Assembly (NCBI GenBank): GCA_002633005.1
Contig: NMRA01000467.1
Coordinates: forward strand, 148,063-212,062
Direction: 5' to 3'
Source of the DNA: Phoronis australis
Lineage: Eukaryota; Phoronida; Phoronidae
DNA: 64,000 nt
Shown here: piece by piece, positions 33,701 through 48,700 of the stretch
Layout: each line of letters opens with the position of its first letter
Numbering within the stretch: the first letter of the stretch is position 1
The notes under the pieces: model-generated
What the model saw: only the letters and a program-made list of their open reading frames with translations
What the model was told of the DNA's origin: nothing
Database searches by the model: none
Position numbers and translations under genes: made by a program

Positions 33701-36700
33701 ATACTTAACTGCAAGTGCATATGGTACTTTAAGGTTAAATGCCAGTGTTGTTTTTTATGGTGACATGTATAATAAACATTGTTTTCAAAAAGTTCTAAGC
33801 CTTTTTTGACTGTGACTGGCTGCCTCTTAGCAACATTCTGTATGATTTGTTTTCTCATGTTTCGCAATGCTAAAAAGTAATTAATTAATGTTGATTTCAG
33901 TTATTTGACAGTTATTTTTATGTTAATAGCATATGCTAACAGCTAACAGCCCCTCTGCCATAAAGCTCATGAAAATGGTGGTAATTGAGAACAGTCCCTT
34001 GTTTAGGTGTATTAGTACACCAGGGAGAACATTCAGTCACATGTAGTCATACATTAAAAAATTAATACAAACAGCACTTTGCCTCTTCAAGCCCTGACTT
34101 GTCTAACTCGTACACACAGAGAATGTGGAGTTTTCCCTGCCAATCAAATTCTTCTACTCATCCTAGCCACAGTGGCACCACCTACCTTCCTCATCCTCAA
34201 CTACTGGCAGTACAGCTAGCGACTCTACATCCGGTGACAGTTCATCTCCACCTTCAACGAACATGATACGGGCCTTGGCTTGACCAATCACACGGAACGT
34301 GTGAGCCTCCTCCTGTAAACGAATAACAACAGACTGAAACTAGCTGAGGATTGCTGACATTACATGTACTAAATGATAATCCGATTCACTCAAAATGCAA
34401 TTAAGTTTGTTATTAAAATTTTGCTACTAGACAAAATTTACTCAAACAATCCAAAATCCTTTGCTTGGCATAAAAAGAATGAAAATTCTTGAATAAGTGT
34501 TTCACTGATTACCTTAGAAATAAATATTGCTAAATCATTGATCACAGAATCTTATAACGTACACAACACAATGCCCAGATGTTTGCAGTGATGAGAGTAC
34601 ATTTTTTTCAAAAAAATAAGTTGTTTTCAAAGAGATTCCACAAGAGATTGCACGGAACTTGTAAATATTGCTTTTTATGCTATTAACTACAAAAATGAGT
34701 CTCGCAATTTTGTGGCCTTTTAGCCCGAGAACTACGCTGTCAAAAATGGACTAGAGACGCAACATTCCTAATTGAGAGCTGAGCTATCGGTCTAAAATGA
34801 TAATCACAGTAAAACTTTTGTTATCAATAAAATAAAGATTCTGAAACAAAATTGAGTCAGTGGAAAATACAGCGATATCTGTGAAAAATCACATTTTTGA
34901 GGAAAAAAATGCAGTCTTGTCATAATAAAAATCTGGGCAATGCTTGCGTGCACATAACAGTATGAGCATCAAGGATTTTTAAAATGGGTCTACTACTAAA
35001 GCTACCACATAAACCAGAAAGTAAATTATTTTTGACAGTCCTTCATGCAAAAATGGAACTTTCAAAAAAGAAATCTCTGACATTATTTTTATGAAAAGTG
35101 CATAAAGCATAGTAACTGAAACATTTATCTGAATCTGATCAGCCACTTCTGAGATAGGATGTTCCAAAGTTAGACAAATTTGGATATTTTCTAGGGTCCT
35201 ACATAACCTTGACATACCTGGTTGAAAAGTTCAAGTCTGATAACATCTGAGTAGAAGTTACTGGGATGATCAGGAGCGAATGTGATGGTGATCTCGCGAC
35301 TGTCCCCAGCTGGTATCTTACCCTCAGCAGGTACACAGTCAAACACACTCTGACCGTTGTAGTTCTGAACACCTGATCAATGACATATTAAAAAGATAGA
35401 GATCTCTACATTGTCTTGACTGTGTTATATTTTAATAAAATAAACTTTTTTGCCAACCATATCCTGACTTCTTTTTGTGTCTGAAAATGGAGCTGCGTGG
35501 ACTCATAGTGTTAGTTCATCACACGTTGAACACTGATATATTGTATTTGGGGTAAAAACAACCTATACAATGATAACAATGCCAAAAAGTAAAATGAACA
35601 AATTTTAAACTAAATTTAATATACTTTAAATACTACTTAATCTATAATCTATTTGAATTATAAGCATTATCGTTATGTAATTAAGAGTGCGCGTTAAACA
35701 AAAATCTCAATTTAAAGGTTTAATTTCCATGCCATTAAAGAAAAATTAGATTTTACAAAACTAATCTTCAGTTGCTGAGAAATGATAGCTTTGAAGCAAG
35801 AATTAACGACCTTTTTCATTCAGTTTTAATTAGTTGCAATAAAAACAATGTCAACAATTTCAAATTGGCGTTCACTTACCAACAAGGGATTTTTCTGTTG
35901 AGATATCTCTTTTAATGAACTCAGGAATTCTCTGAGCCTTTGAATACCGTAACAGTGAGTTGCTGTCCAGCTTAATGTTGTAATCTATAGACAGTGTGGA
36001 AGTGTTCTGGATCTGAAGAGAATAAAATTTAATTAGATACATTTCAGGTTGGTGATCAAAACAATTCAGGGGTTTGAAAAGTTTTTAGTCAGAAATTTGG
36101 AATAACGCTTCCACTTTATAATTACTGAATAAAAGTTTAGCCATGTAATTATTAGCATATTACAACCCTAAAATAATTTATATAACCTATTTCAGCAAGT
36201 ATCAAAGCCCTTTCATACTAACGTCGATGTGTTGATGTTTGGTAACATTGCGGTCAGTATGAACGGTTAACTTCAGTCCATGATCGAAGTTAACAGCACC
36301 AGTTAACTTGCAGTAAACAGATGGATTTAACAGCAGAGTGTCGATGCTGCAGTGCAGTATGAACAGTCAACTCAGGTTCCATCGAAGTTATGACCAGGGG
36401 CCACTGTTATAGTCAACAAAAGGGCAGTGCCATCACTAATAGTTGCTTATATTTTGCTCGAATAATCACCAATCGAATTATGAATCAGTTTTATGCCAAT
36501 TAGCACACGTAAATGTTCTCAAATTGTCACATTAAAATATCTTAGCATGCATGTGATGCATCAGCGCTGCCTTGAGATTCCTTCAATGACGACAGCGTCA
36601 CCTACTGTTGACTTCCATGCTGTTAACTGCCAAAGCTGGTATGAACGGTTCAATTAACTTCGCAGTTTACATCAATACCATGCTCATACCAGAGCTAAGT

Positions 36701-39700
36701 TAGTATGAAAGGGCCTGAAGACCTTGTACTTAAATTGGTAAAATGAGATTCATTATTTTTCATAGACAGTTGTGTGGAACATAAGACCAAATTTTGTACA
36801 TAATTTCTCATGAAACGTGTGTTCAAAAAATAAGTCAGAGAAGCTAGAATATACTAGTCACAAGTTTGGCATCTCAACAAAAATTAAAATCATTAGTGAA
36901 CAATAAAAAAATCATCTGAACAATATTCAGTATATTTTATATTAAGTGAAATTTTGACATAAGACAATCTTCCTCACTTTTCACAACAGACGTTACTGTT
37001 TAAGAGCAGTAGAACTACCCCCAAGTTCCAGTCATTTTTTGCTCTAGATGCAATTTCCACAACGCAGGTACCACAAAGCACATAAATGCAAAATAAAGTC
37101 AAAATCCTATTAAAGGTTCATGAGACACAACACGAATTACACGGCTGAATCTACAAGTTTGAGTACAGTAGGCTTTACTCATTCCTGTTATACCAAAGAA
37201 ATGCCATTGGACAGAAACTGAGTTAGATAGCAGAGAATTGCTGAATACCTTGAATGTTTTTTCCACATATTCATTAGCTAGAACAGTCTGCATGTCCAAT
37301 ACATTGGATTCCAGGGACAGCTTGACTTTGGGGTCAACACCCCTCCCCACCAACGTCACTCGTAATGTCGACTTGGGACAGATGAACTCAAGGACCTCTT
37401 GGTACTGAAACAGTTGCATACGATATATTTGGTAATTTGTGTCAGATGACTCTGCCCATCTTTAATAAGAAAGACAACATTCACTAAAAATTCTTTAGTG
37501 TCCAATTCTAAACAGTAATCATATCAGAATGACAAAACAAATGAACTGATTACAGCATAACTGTGTGATTTGAAGTTAACTTAGTTTATAATTGTTTCAT
37601 CTTGGGACATTATAAGTCAGAGAAATGGAATTTAATTTTGTGATATTTTCTCATAAAACAACAGGATATTTTACTTTTAATTCAGTGTGGCTTAGTGCGT
37701 TGAGATTCTGCCTCCTGTTAACAAGGTCATAGGTTCGAATCTCACTGGACCACATTGCTAGATGCTTCAGTAAGGTCTCTAGCTCATATGCTTGGTCTTA
37801 AATTGTGTATATTGCGTTATGTGTATATTGTGTTATGTGTTTGATTTCAGGTGTTTGGAGCAATGGGAATGGCTGAGTGGCATACTCATGATGTAATATG
37901 CATCAGGCCACCTGATAAATAAATACAACCCTGCTAGAATTTTTGTCCCAAATTAAAGAATTTGTATTGTAGGCCCGTCCCAAAATGTCACAGGCCCTTC
38001 AATCTGAGACATCTTCCTGTCAAACTCACCACACGTCCTGAACCTGGGGTGAAAGATATGAGAACGGTGTGAGACTCGTCTGGACGGAGTTCTCTCATGG
38101 AGTTGAGCACAAGGAAAGGTCCACACGTGTCCAAAACTGAACATTTCACCTGGTTCGTTTTGTCAAGGCAACATCAAGCACAAAATTCACAAAGGCCGTT
38201 CTTAATGCATTTGTGACAGAAGAAGCGCACCATGATTACATTACTTCTTAGTTAATCAGACTTGCATAGGACATGTAAGTCTTAACAAAGTGATTGACAC
38301 TGCTTTGAGTTGTAGAATATGATAATGCACATATTATAAAAAATATGGTCATCATTTGAAATAATACTTCCTGCATAATAATAAGTAACAACAAATTATA
38401 AACAAACATTCAATCTATTAACAATAAAGGATACATATATCTTCTCATCACAGATGTTCTGTATAGAGACTGATTTGATGACATTCTGACAAATGGACAC
38501 ATCACCGAAGTCAGTCAGCGTCCGTCCATTGTCTGATATAACACAGAGCTGTGGACGTACCATTGGGCAGTGAACGTTCAAGTACAGTGTGTTGTGAATG
38601 CTGAAAGTTAAGATTATCAATCTAAATAGTGACAGTGTTGTTGAGTGATTACATCAAAAACGTGTTGGAGTTTGCTGTCAGTGAACATTCTCAACTACTT
38701 AATAATATGAAAAACACTTGGATTCAATCATGAGACAGCCTCATGACTCAGAGGTATTGTGATGCTGTTGACTACAAATCAGTATTTTAAGCATAAATCA
38801 AAATTAATTTTGTATAATCAGAGAGGGGTGCTACATCAACTAAATGGCTAAGCTTGAATAGTGTTAAAATCATTTAAAGCAAAAAGTATGACATTTAAGG
38901 TTGGAAAGTACCGTAATCGTTCGGGTTAACGCCCTGGGCGGTTAAATTGGCGAATACGAAAAATCAGGGGAGGGCGGTTAACCGAGCAGTGGGCGATTAA
39001 ATCGGAAATCCACTTAAAGTCGGGGATGTGCGGTTAACTGAGCATGGGCATTAACCCGAACGATTACGGTAAGTTTCTTGCTAGGCTAATATGCATACAA
39101 ATCAATCAAATGGGTATTCAAGAAAGAGTATTAATACAGACTAATCAACAAGTTACTGCCAAACTTTGTCAATTAGAATTTACATCACATGAAAACAGGT
39201 CAAGCAAAGAATGAAAAGAATTATAATAAATTTAAATTTTAACACAAAACTATGTATGCTCATCAGAGTGAAAATGAAATGTGGGGATAATTTCTCTGTA
39301 AATATCATACATAATCCACCAGGAACAAAATTACCCAAAGTTTTATGATCTGTGGTTTCAATGCACTGACAGGACTTACTACTATGTTGAACTCATCACA
39401 AAAAGAAATACTAATTGTGGGTAGAACCTATATTCTAAACTTGATTTTTATGCCAGTAATGAGTCTGACCATATCTTTAAATGCTAAGTCAGTGGTTGCT
39501 GTGTTGTTCACTGACAACACTCACAGACAGGCTACATATCAATTATAACATTAATGATGTGAATGTACACAACATCTGAATTCAAATTTCAATATATGAC
39601 ACCACTTAAAACTGGCTTCATTCAAATTGACAAGTGAAATCAAAATGAGCGCAACTGGGTTGTCATGACTATGTACCTGTATTCCAGTTCTCCAGGATTG

Positions 39701-42700
39701 GCACATTTGCCGGAGGCCACATAGCAAGGTATGGTGTAGGTAGCAAAGTCCCCCTTGAACTGCTTGAGGAGGGATGTAGTGGCCTGATAGAACTCATCTG
39801 ATCTAAAGTGAAATAAATGGAACAACCAAAGCATAACTAAGAAATATATTCAGAGTTTCACAGGTATTGTCAACAGAATTTGGCATGAAAACTAAAGTCG
39901 ATGCTTTCTGAAAGAGTTGGAAAAGAATCTAGCCAAAAGACAATGAAAATGGCTACTACCAACTGACTGGAGACATGTTGTTCAGGAGTGCTAGAGAATT
40001 TGTTGGGGCAGATTTCAGTATTCTAAAGCTACATGGAACGTGAATGGACATTTAAAGCAGTGAGATTTTACAACGTTTTGAGTTATTTTGCGGTCAACAC
40101 AATTTCAAGTTGCAACTAATACGCACTGGAATGTTCAAAGCCCTCTCACTTATGTTACCAAATAATCATGCATAAAAAGATGGCAACATTTTCATCTTTG
40201 TCAACTTGGCCCGCCTAAAATGGCCAGCAAGTCACCTTTATGTATTTCTACTACTTTCTGCAATGCAATGTCATTTAATTTTGAAACTTTTTATTTGTCT
40301 GCTAGGTTAAATCTGTTTCAAATTTAAACTCAGGGTGATAATGCAAATAAAACAAGAATTCAACGGATTTAGAAAAAATTGACAACCAGAAGCAAAATTT
40401 CACCTACTTTGTGTTGATGGTGTCCACACTTGGCGGGGTTATAGGGGCAGGACCCCTGACGGCTAACTCCTGAATTGTGTTAGATTTTCCGGATTTACCC
40501 TTGGGAGATGGTTTACCCTTGGCTGGAGGAGCTTTTTTCTTCTGTTCAGTATAAATTATGGCATTGTTTTATCATCTCGTATTGAAAGCAACAAGTCATT
40601 AATAATTCGTAAATTGATTCAATCAAACAAAAGCAACATGGATTAATAATCTGAACAATCTTTGTTATAAAAACAACCGCTGCCAAAGAAACAAATTTTG
40701 ATTAGGACATTTTACCGTGATTATACATAATGGGTTTCAAATTGCCTATTACTCAGATTAGAAGTGGTTTTGGGGTTTGAAAAGCTGATAGGAAGACCTG
40801 AGACTCAATTAAAGTTGGCGTGGCCCAGCTACTCATTTTATGTGCAGAGCCTTGTCTGATCAAACAGTCACCTCTTTGCCCAGAAATCACTTCTAATCTT
40901 GGTGGAGAACAACAAATTGACTGTGGTTCAAAACCTTCTGTAAGTGGTCAAAATCAAATATTTTTGACAAAATGTTCCTAGATAGCAGATTTAACATGGT
41001 CACTTGAAAAAATATACCGGTATTATAATAAATACAATATGAGTTCCCTTAAACATACAGTGTGACTATTCTTAATCTAATAATGTTCAAGTGAATTTTT
41101 TTAAATCTCAAATTTCAAAAACATCAACTCAGTTTGTTAATTGAATAATAAGTGCCAGAGTAAAGGCCCAGTAATTAATCCTGTGAAATTTGTTGGAACT
41201 CTGATTCTCAACAAATCTGTGTCTCAATGCGAAAATCTTTGTTAGCAAATATTTTGCTTTAAAAACAAAGGGACTACTTTGGTCAAATTCTTCATGGGAA
41301 TGGCTTTTATCCATCACCTTCCATCCAAAAGGTACTAAAGTTCAAATCTCACTTAAATGAAAAGTAAAATTAATCTTGAAGGCATTGAGTATTCAATAAT
41401 AAAAAGTGAACAATGGCATTTAGAATTCACACATCAGACTCACACTTGCAAAGTGCATCTCTGTGCAGCATTGGGTGCAGGGATTAATAATACACATTAC
41501 AAGCACTATTTGTCAATCAGGCTGTGCAGTCAATCAGATTTTAAAATGCCACTATTTTTGACTCCACCCATCATAATACTGGTAAATGGACTAGGATAAA
41601 TTGAATCTGCTATTGCACAATACACATTCACATTTCATTCATTACAGATTTGACAGATACAAAGTCAATGTTCTCACTAAATGATTGTACGGGAGACCCC
41701 ATTAAATATATACAAACTTCACAGCATTTCAAAAACTAAATACAACACTGTGTTTTGGATACACCACAAAATCAAAGCCATCCAAATGTTTTGCTCTGAA
41801 TTCAATGTCTGGAATCAATTGAATTTTTGATCCTTTTGTAACTAAATAAATAGTGAAAATAATATTATGTTTTCATAATCGAAGAGCTGCGAACACTGTA
41901 GGAGCAAAACACCTGTTTATCACATTTTACCATAATTGGATATTTTATGCAAACTTTTGTGAAATCATAGCACATGTGAAGTAAATCTCATACATGATTG
42001 AAAACTAAAATAAACTCAAATGTGAATACATTGGCATGATCAAAAACCATAGAAAATAAATCCGAAACTAAAAGAGGCGTCATCCAGATCCTCTAAGCGA
42101 TACACTTGTGTGTCCAAAAGTAGACTAAATATACATACTAAATAAAACAACAAAAATGGATCACTGAATAATAGCATCCTTCGTCAACAGAAACAGAAAC
42201 AAAGTAAAATCAAACACTATATGACAATTGACATCTGATATATGGCCCAATGTACATATATCAGATGTCAATTGTCATATAGTGTTTGATTTTACTTTAA
42301 CTCTGTTTCTGTTGACGAAGGATATTATATCCAAAAATTTCAGTGATCCATTTTTGTTGTTTTATTTACGTATATTTTTTCTCATGATCAAAACCAACAC
42401 TTGGATTCCACAACACAATTTACAAGATGCTTTATCCTGACTGAGGGGTGACAATCTAAGCATCTGCAGGCAAACTTTCCTTTCTGGTGAATCTGTTTGA
42501 CATGTAATTGATATCAACTGAGCCCAGATTAACATTGTATGATCTAAAGTAAAATTTCATCAATTTTAGACATTCAAAATAATTGCCAAACTTGCACTTT
42601 TTTGATTTTAAAGGGCTTTTGCCATTGCTATGATTGCTCACATTTTTTCTACATATTGCCTGTTGAGTACAGAACTTGAATAAAGCAAAGCACTATAGTA

Positions 42701-45700
42701 TGATGTGTCAGTCATGAAAAATGAGAAAAATAAATTTCACCTGTCCTCCATATTTTTTCTGAATTGGTGAGATTTTATAGTACTTGATTGTAGTGTTTTG
42801 TAAAGTGAGTTAAAACTTGCTTTTTGTGTTTGAAACCTGAAGCAAAATGGTAAAATATGAACAAGCTTTATCTGAGATTCAACAAGGTAAATTTCAAAAC
42901 AAATCATTTCTTCTGCTCTAAGCTTGTGCTTAATTCAAGTGGCCTTGATACATTAACAAAAATACAAATAATGACAAGCTAGTAAAATTTATGATCAAGG
43001 CACTAACAAATAAACAATGTTCCATGACCTCATATAAAATGTGAAAGCAGATTTCGAAAATGGGGGTGGGGAAAAAGACACAGGTCATTCACTGTGCAGT
43101 CAGCCAATGAGTGTATAATGCAGTGTAGAGGGCGGAGAAAATGGCAAATTGGGGGAACAAGGCACTCACTGAGCTAGCTGACCTTTCACCAGAACGACTT
43201 CCCTGAAAGAAAAGTCTATGTACGTACAGTACCTAATACTGAAAACAGCCAATACATTTAAAGGGACATTTAGTAAATCTAATATACACATAGGAAAATC
43301 ATACAATGGTCAGATGGGACACATAAACATATACGTCTAACTATTTTACAAACAACAATGACTATAAACATAAAACTTACTCGAACAACACAGATGATAT
43401 CTATTAAATGCCATGTGTAAACTTATTAAACATACATGTAGACATGTGATATCTACATAATGTGATAAGTTTAGTACTCTCAACACAACTAAACCTCTCC
43501 ACTATGGGTAATTTTCAATCATTTACAATAAAATACGCCAGACTGGTGAAACTTTATTTTGTCAAATTCCTAACCAAGAGTAAATACTAAGATAGTTTCA
43601 GATGAGTCTATTATAAGCTTGGCTTCCCCCATGTAGAAGTTGTAAAACAACGTTTGGTAACATTTTAAATATTTGCAACAAAGTTATCAGTCTTTGAAAA
43701 ATAAAAAAATAACATTTTTTGCAAAATAAACAGAGACTTACACCTTAAGACAAGAGAATGTTTTCGTTGCATTACAAAATAGACTTCAGAAAAAAGTTCT
43801 AAATCAGAATTAAAAATATCCAAACATTAATTTTACAAGACTGGTATAAAACCACATAACCAACCATCAACAATTTCCATTTTTTGTGACTCGAATACAG
43901 ACAACAGCCAAGAAGTGATTTTTCATCTAAATTTAAGCTTTATGGAACTATTGAACAGTGCAGTGTTAAGGTCAGAACTAGTCAGCTCCAAAATCTGAAT
44001 AAAATATGCACAACACAGGGTTAGTAAAAAACAACATTGTTGTGACATGACGTCTTACCGCCTGAGCACCACCAGTTTTTGCCACCACCTGTAATTTGGG
44101 ATGACACACAGGGAAGTGTTTATACTAGGGTCAAAGGTTAAACTCCCTCCCGAGAACAAGTTAAAAATCGAGAATGAACAGAAGCAAAATGAACACATTC
44201 ATTACAAAAACAGCGTCAAGTAAACAAATCTATAGCCGTAACATTTTTGCTCAAAGTTTACAGATCATTTAAAAATATTGCTGCCAATCAAGTGCGCCAG
44301 TCAGCAAATTAAACGTCTGAAGGCCAAGCAACTGTAACTGCAGCTGGCTTGAGTTATTTTAAGTCATGCAATGTTTTAGCAACAGTTTCCATTTCAGTAA
44401 ATGCCCACAGTTTGGTTGAATGCCAATAATGGAACTATGCAACTTTGATTTTGTTTGCCTAGTTGGTTTGTGGCTTTTAAGACCCTTGTCTTAAACATTC
44501 TGCGCATTGAACTGAGCCCAAAGTGAACTGACATCCATGTCAAAAGATGCACAATTTAAAGGTTGTGGATACCACAATTATCATAAATATTTTGCTTGCA
44601 GCAATGATTACCAGAAACACCATACAATATTTCCCAGAATTCATCACACACACAAAGAGGGTTACAATGTGAATTACGCATACAGATATTGCTGATTGTA
44701 AGGTCAATAAAAGGAGGTGTTCACAGTCCAATAAATTACAAGCAACTATAAATCTGTCTTCTATCACAAAAATTAACCTTTGAGTGAACACTGTGTTATA
44801 AAATTGGTCTCAGAATATAGTTTCTTATTCAAATTAGAGTTAGGTTTGGAAAAACTGGCAACTTGTAATTACTGTAGACCAGGATCAAGTGTGAGTCTTG
44901 GTTACAAGTCATCGTGGGTTTACACTTTATGCACCAAGCATGGCCACATACATGGCCTCATGTATGGTCTCATGCATAAGCCTAGAAACCACTTGTCATC
45001 TGAATTAGGATTAAGTTGTGGTTTCAGTCAAAAACTAATTTATTTAACTGAAAACAGGTTTTTAGCCACTTTTTAAGATTAACTTCAAGGATTGGAGACC
45101 CATTTTACCCATCAACAGAATGATCCCATCACCAAATACTGTAAACTACAAGAGTACCTTTTTTATGATACGGGGAGGGTTCTAAAATTTATGAAGCAAA
45201 ATAACTATCAAGTTTTAATCACAATATCTCCAACAATTATAGACGATGAACAGTCATACTAATGAAGTAATAAATGAAAAATATCTGCTTATCAATTCAC
45301 ACTAAGTACCTGAATGGAAGAAAGTATCAGGAAAATGAACCTTGCATATGGTGATGCATTTTTTATTTCAAAAGATGATATTTGTATGAAAAAATGTCAA
45401 CAAGTTACTATATAATGTGTAATGCCATGAACAATAAACACTTTTTCTGAAATGAAGGTTTGGAATTATGACACATGCACAATGTGGATGACAAAAGCTT
45501 GAGACAACTTAATGGCAAATGGCATCAGAATAACAATCAACTGGCCTCCAGTGTCCCAGAAACGTCCTCTGCTGGAAAAAGGATTGTCAGTAGCAAGGAC
45601 ACATGTCGAGTTCTAGATCTGTTCAGAACACAAATAAAAAAATAATTGTGACCCAAGATTTCCAAATCCCAAAAAGAAATCTCATACTTTCCAGTTTTAT

Positions 45701-48700
45701 CAAGGGAGACAATCTGTGTGATCAACATCATCAACAGCTACTTGTGCCCTCAAGTGTACACCAGCACTCTCCACTGCTAATTGTGCCCCCTATTGTCAAC
45801 TAGTACCCTCTACTGGCAAATACTTACAGCCTCAGCCTCTTGTCTCAGCTTCTCCTGTAGCAGCACCTCTTGGTATTCCTTTTCTTTCTGAGCTTCCATC
45901 GCTCGTGTCTTAACACGCACAGCCTCCTTCTTAACTGACTCGATTGGCAAGTTGGGTGCAAATCGAATCTCCACACGTTGTTTCTACAATGTAAAGCAAA
46001 CGGATCACTTCAAAATGACATTAACGTTATATAGGGCATTAACGTTATATAGGACATTAACGTTATATAGGTCATTAACGTTATAAAGGTCATTAACGTT
46101 ATATAGGGCCTCATCGTCAAGTCTATGTATTCAGTCAAATATCTACAAAACCATAAATTTTCACTCATTCAGTAAAAGTACATAACTTTCGAAAGTAGGA
46201 TGTAGAATTTGATTTCTGACTGTTTGACTAAAATCTGCCATTAATTGGGTCATGCGATCATTTTCTTTTAGTAAAATTTAGCAAAAAAGAAAGGTACATT
46301 GATAGCAAAACAATGGTATCAATAACACAATCAAATTTCATTACGTGGCACCCCCGCCCTGTTGGGTGAGTTTTCACAATTTCTGTGATTGGGAACTCTG
46401 CTTATAGCCATGCAGAGCATCATGAGTTTGACAGCAACACGAAGGGGGGAAAGTTGGCAAACCAATGATTACATAATCCAGTGCTCTTGTGGTCTGCGTT
46501 CATCTGATAAGCTCTGTAATCTAGCGATTGTGTTGTTAACAGCTTGCCTGATGTTAAACGATATTTAAAAAATACTATTTTCTAATGACTTTCAACAAAT
46601 GCTATGAAATGCTACCACAAAAAAACTTCAAACGAAGAAAAACTGTTGACTTTCAAATAAATTTACTACACTTTACTTTCACCTGCGGATTCATAAATGT
46701 GTGGCTCTGACCAGCTTAAAAACAGTATAGTGTACCAACACAATAGACTTGTTTGTCAAGTTTTGTTACGTTCCCGTGCTGTGGGCTGAGTTTCCCAATT
46801 TTGCTGATTGGAAATTTGGGTTATGGCCATGTTGTTATCAGTTTGACAATGATAACAAGGGGAGAAAGTTGGCAAACCAATGTAGTCCATCGCTCCATTG
46901 TCTGCGTTCGTCTGATAAGGTCACGTAATCCAGCAATAATCGAATTCCAGATGAGGTCATGATATTGTGAATTTGGTGGTTTTAACAGTCCAGGGGAATG
47001 GTTCATAATGAGAAATAGATGCTCAACATGAAATGTCAAGAATACTGATTTTAAGTCATAATCTCATTTTTATTTTAAGCAACACTTTATTTTTTATGAA
47101 AATCACAAAAGTCCTACTTTTGATATCCTCTCATTCAAAATTAGTGAAAAATTGTGGAACATGACTGTACACAGTAGCCTGAAAGTTTGACAAGCATTCA
47201 ATTAGTCATTTCTGGAATATGACTCTACAATTAAATTAGTCAGATTTAGACATTTTTACTGAGTCTGCATATTGAGGACTCTTCATAAATACGTCTAAGA
47301 CAGTGATAAGAATGTTTCAGTTACAGATTGGCATCAGCAGCACTTACACCAACTTTCACAAACATTTTCATATTGGACTTTGTTAGTGTTTGTTTACATT
47401 TTAATTTCATTTAACTTATGGCAAAATCCTAGCAAAAAATAATACTAAATCATTGATTGCAGACCATTATCAGAAGGTATAGTTGCTTTTAACTATTAAA
47501 ATACAACTACGAGAAGACATTTCATTCCACATTTTAAAAACAAATGTATTGAGCAAATTCAGAAACAAAATGTGATTTGACATTGGAGACATTGTTCATA
47601 GTATGCAAAAATTGTTTTTGTGATGATCACCTGTCCTGGATTTACTGTTCCAACAGATGGCGCAATTGTGATTGGGCTGTCCTCTGGAATTCTGAACTCG
47701 AAAGATGTTGGACCAACGGGAGCAATTTCACCTGGAAAATAAAATTTTAGAAAAATTAAATGAAGGCAAAACATTAGTAGCAATTGGCATTCATTTATTT
47801 AAGAAAAATCAGAGATATTTCAAATGAATATGATTGTTTGATAACTGAAGTGAACATACAATAAACTGAATAATTTTTTGTTTGTGTGGTAACTTAATGC
47901 TAATTCATAGTTTGGTTGCTGGCAAATTGCAAAAGACAAAAAGAAAGTTCACCATACAAAATTATTGCATTGGGCACTGATGAAGATATCAGTAAAACAT
48001 ATGCTGGAATGTAAATGATAGATTACATCACTACAATTAGTTCTTCATTACAAATAACCCACAATTATAATCACCATTACAATCAAAATTAGTACTATTA
48101 CTGATATTATGCTAAAGACATATTTATTCTGGGTGGCCTCCCTCATGAGTAAGCACTATTTTCTAGGACCCAGAAAAAGCAGTACAAACATTTTAATTTC
48201 ATTTAATTACAAAATTTAATATCATATGTAGGCAAACATAAGTTACATCTAACAATGAAACAGCCCGACTGATTACCTTTGGCAATCCTTGGGACAGGGT
48301 GTGTGAACTCGTTTGTACTGGTGTGAGAGTTGATCACATGGATGGCGACAGCAGAGACATCAGTCATGGCAGTGGCAGCAAAGTGAACTACTTGCTTGGA
48401 CAACTCTAGTGGTGGTAACACTCCAGCACCTTGGCATTTAATCTTGAAATCTCTGTAAAGAGCGGACAAACAATATTGAAACTTAAGTTAACTTTCAGGG
48501 CAATTAGTGGACACATTGCTTTGAGGCCATATCATTGGGATGAAATTGATACATTGGTTTGAGGCCATATCATTAAGATGAAATTGATTCATTGCTTTGA
48601 GGTCATATCATTAGGATGAAATTGAGGACAAGTCTCAGTTTTGTGAAAATGCAATTATTAAATAAATTTAATTCAGACATCAAATGAGAAACTACAAGTA

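Noticed and set aside
37099-37248. Extension of CFAP74 exon 25 to the end of the open frame
   Set aside because: The next exon supplies the conserved IQN strand at the correct phase, so the extension is intronic.
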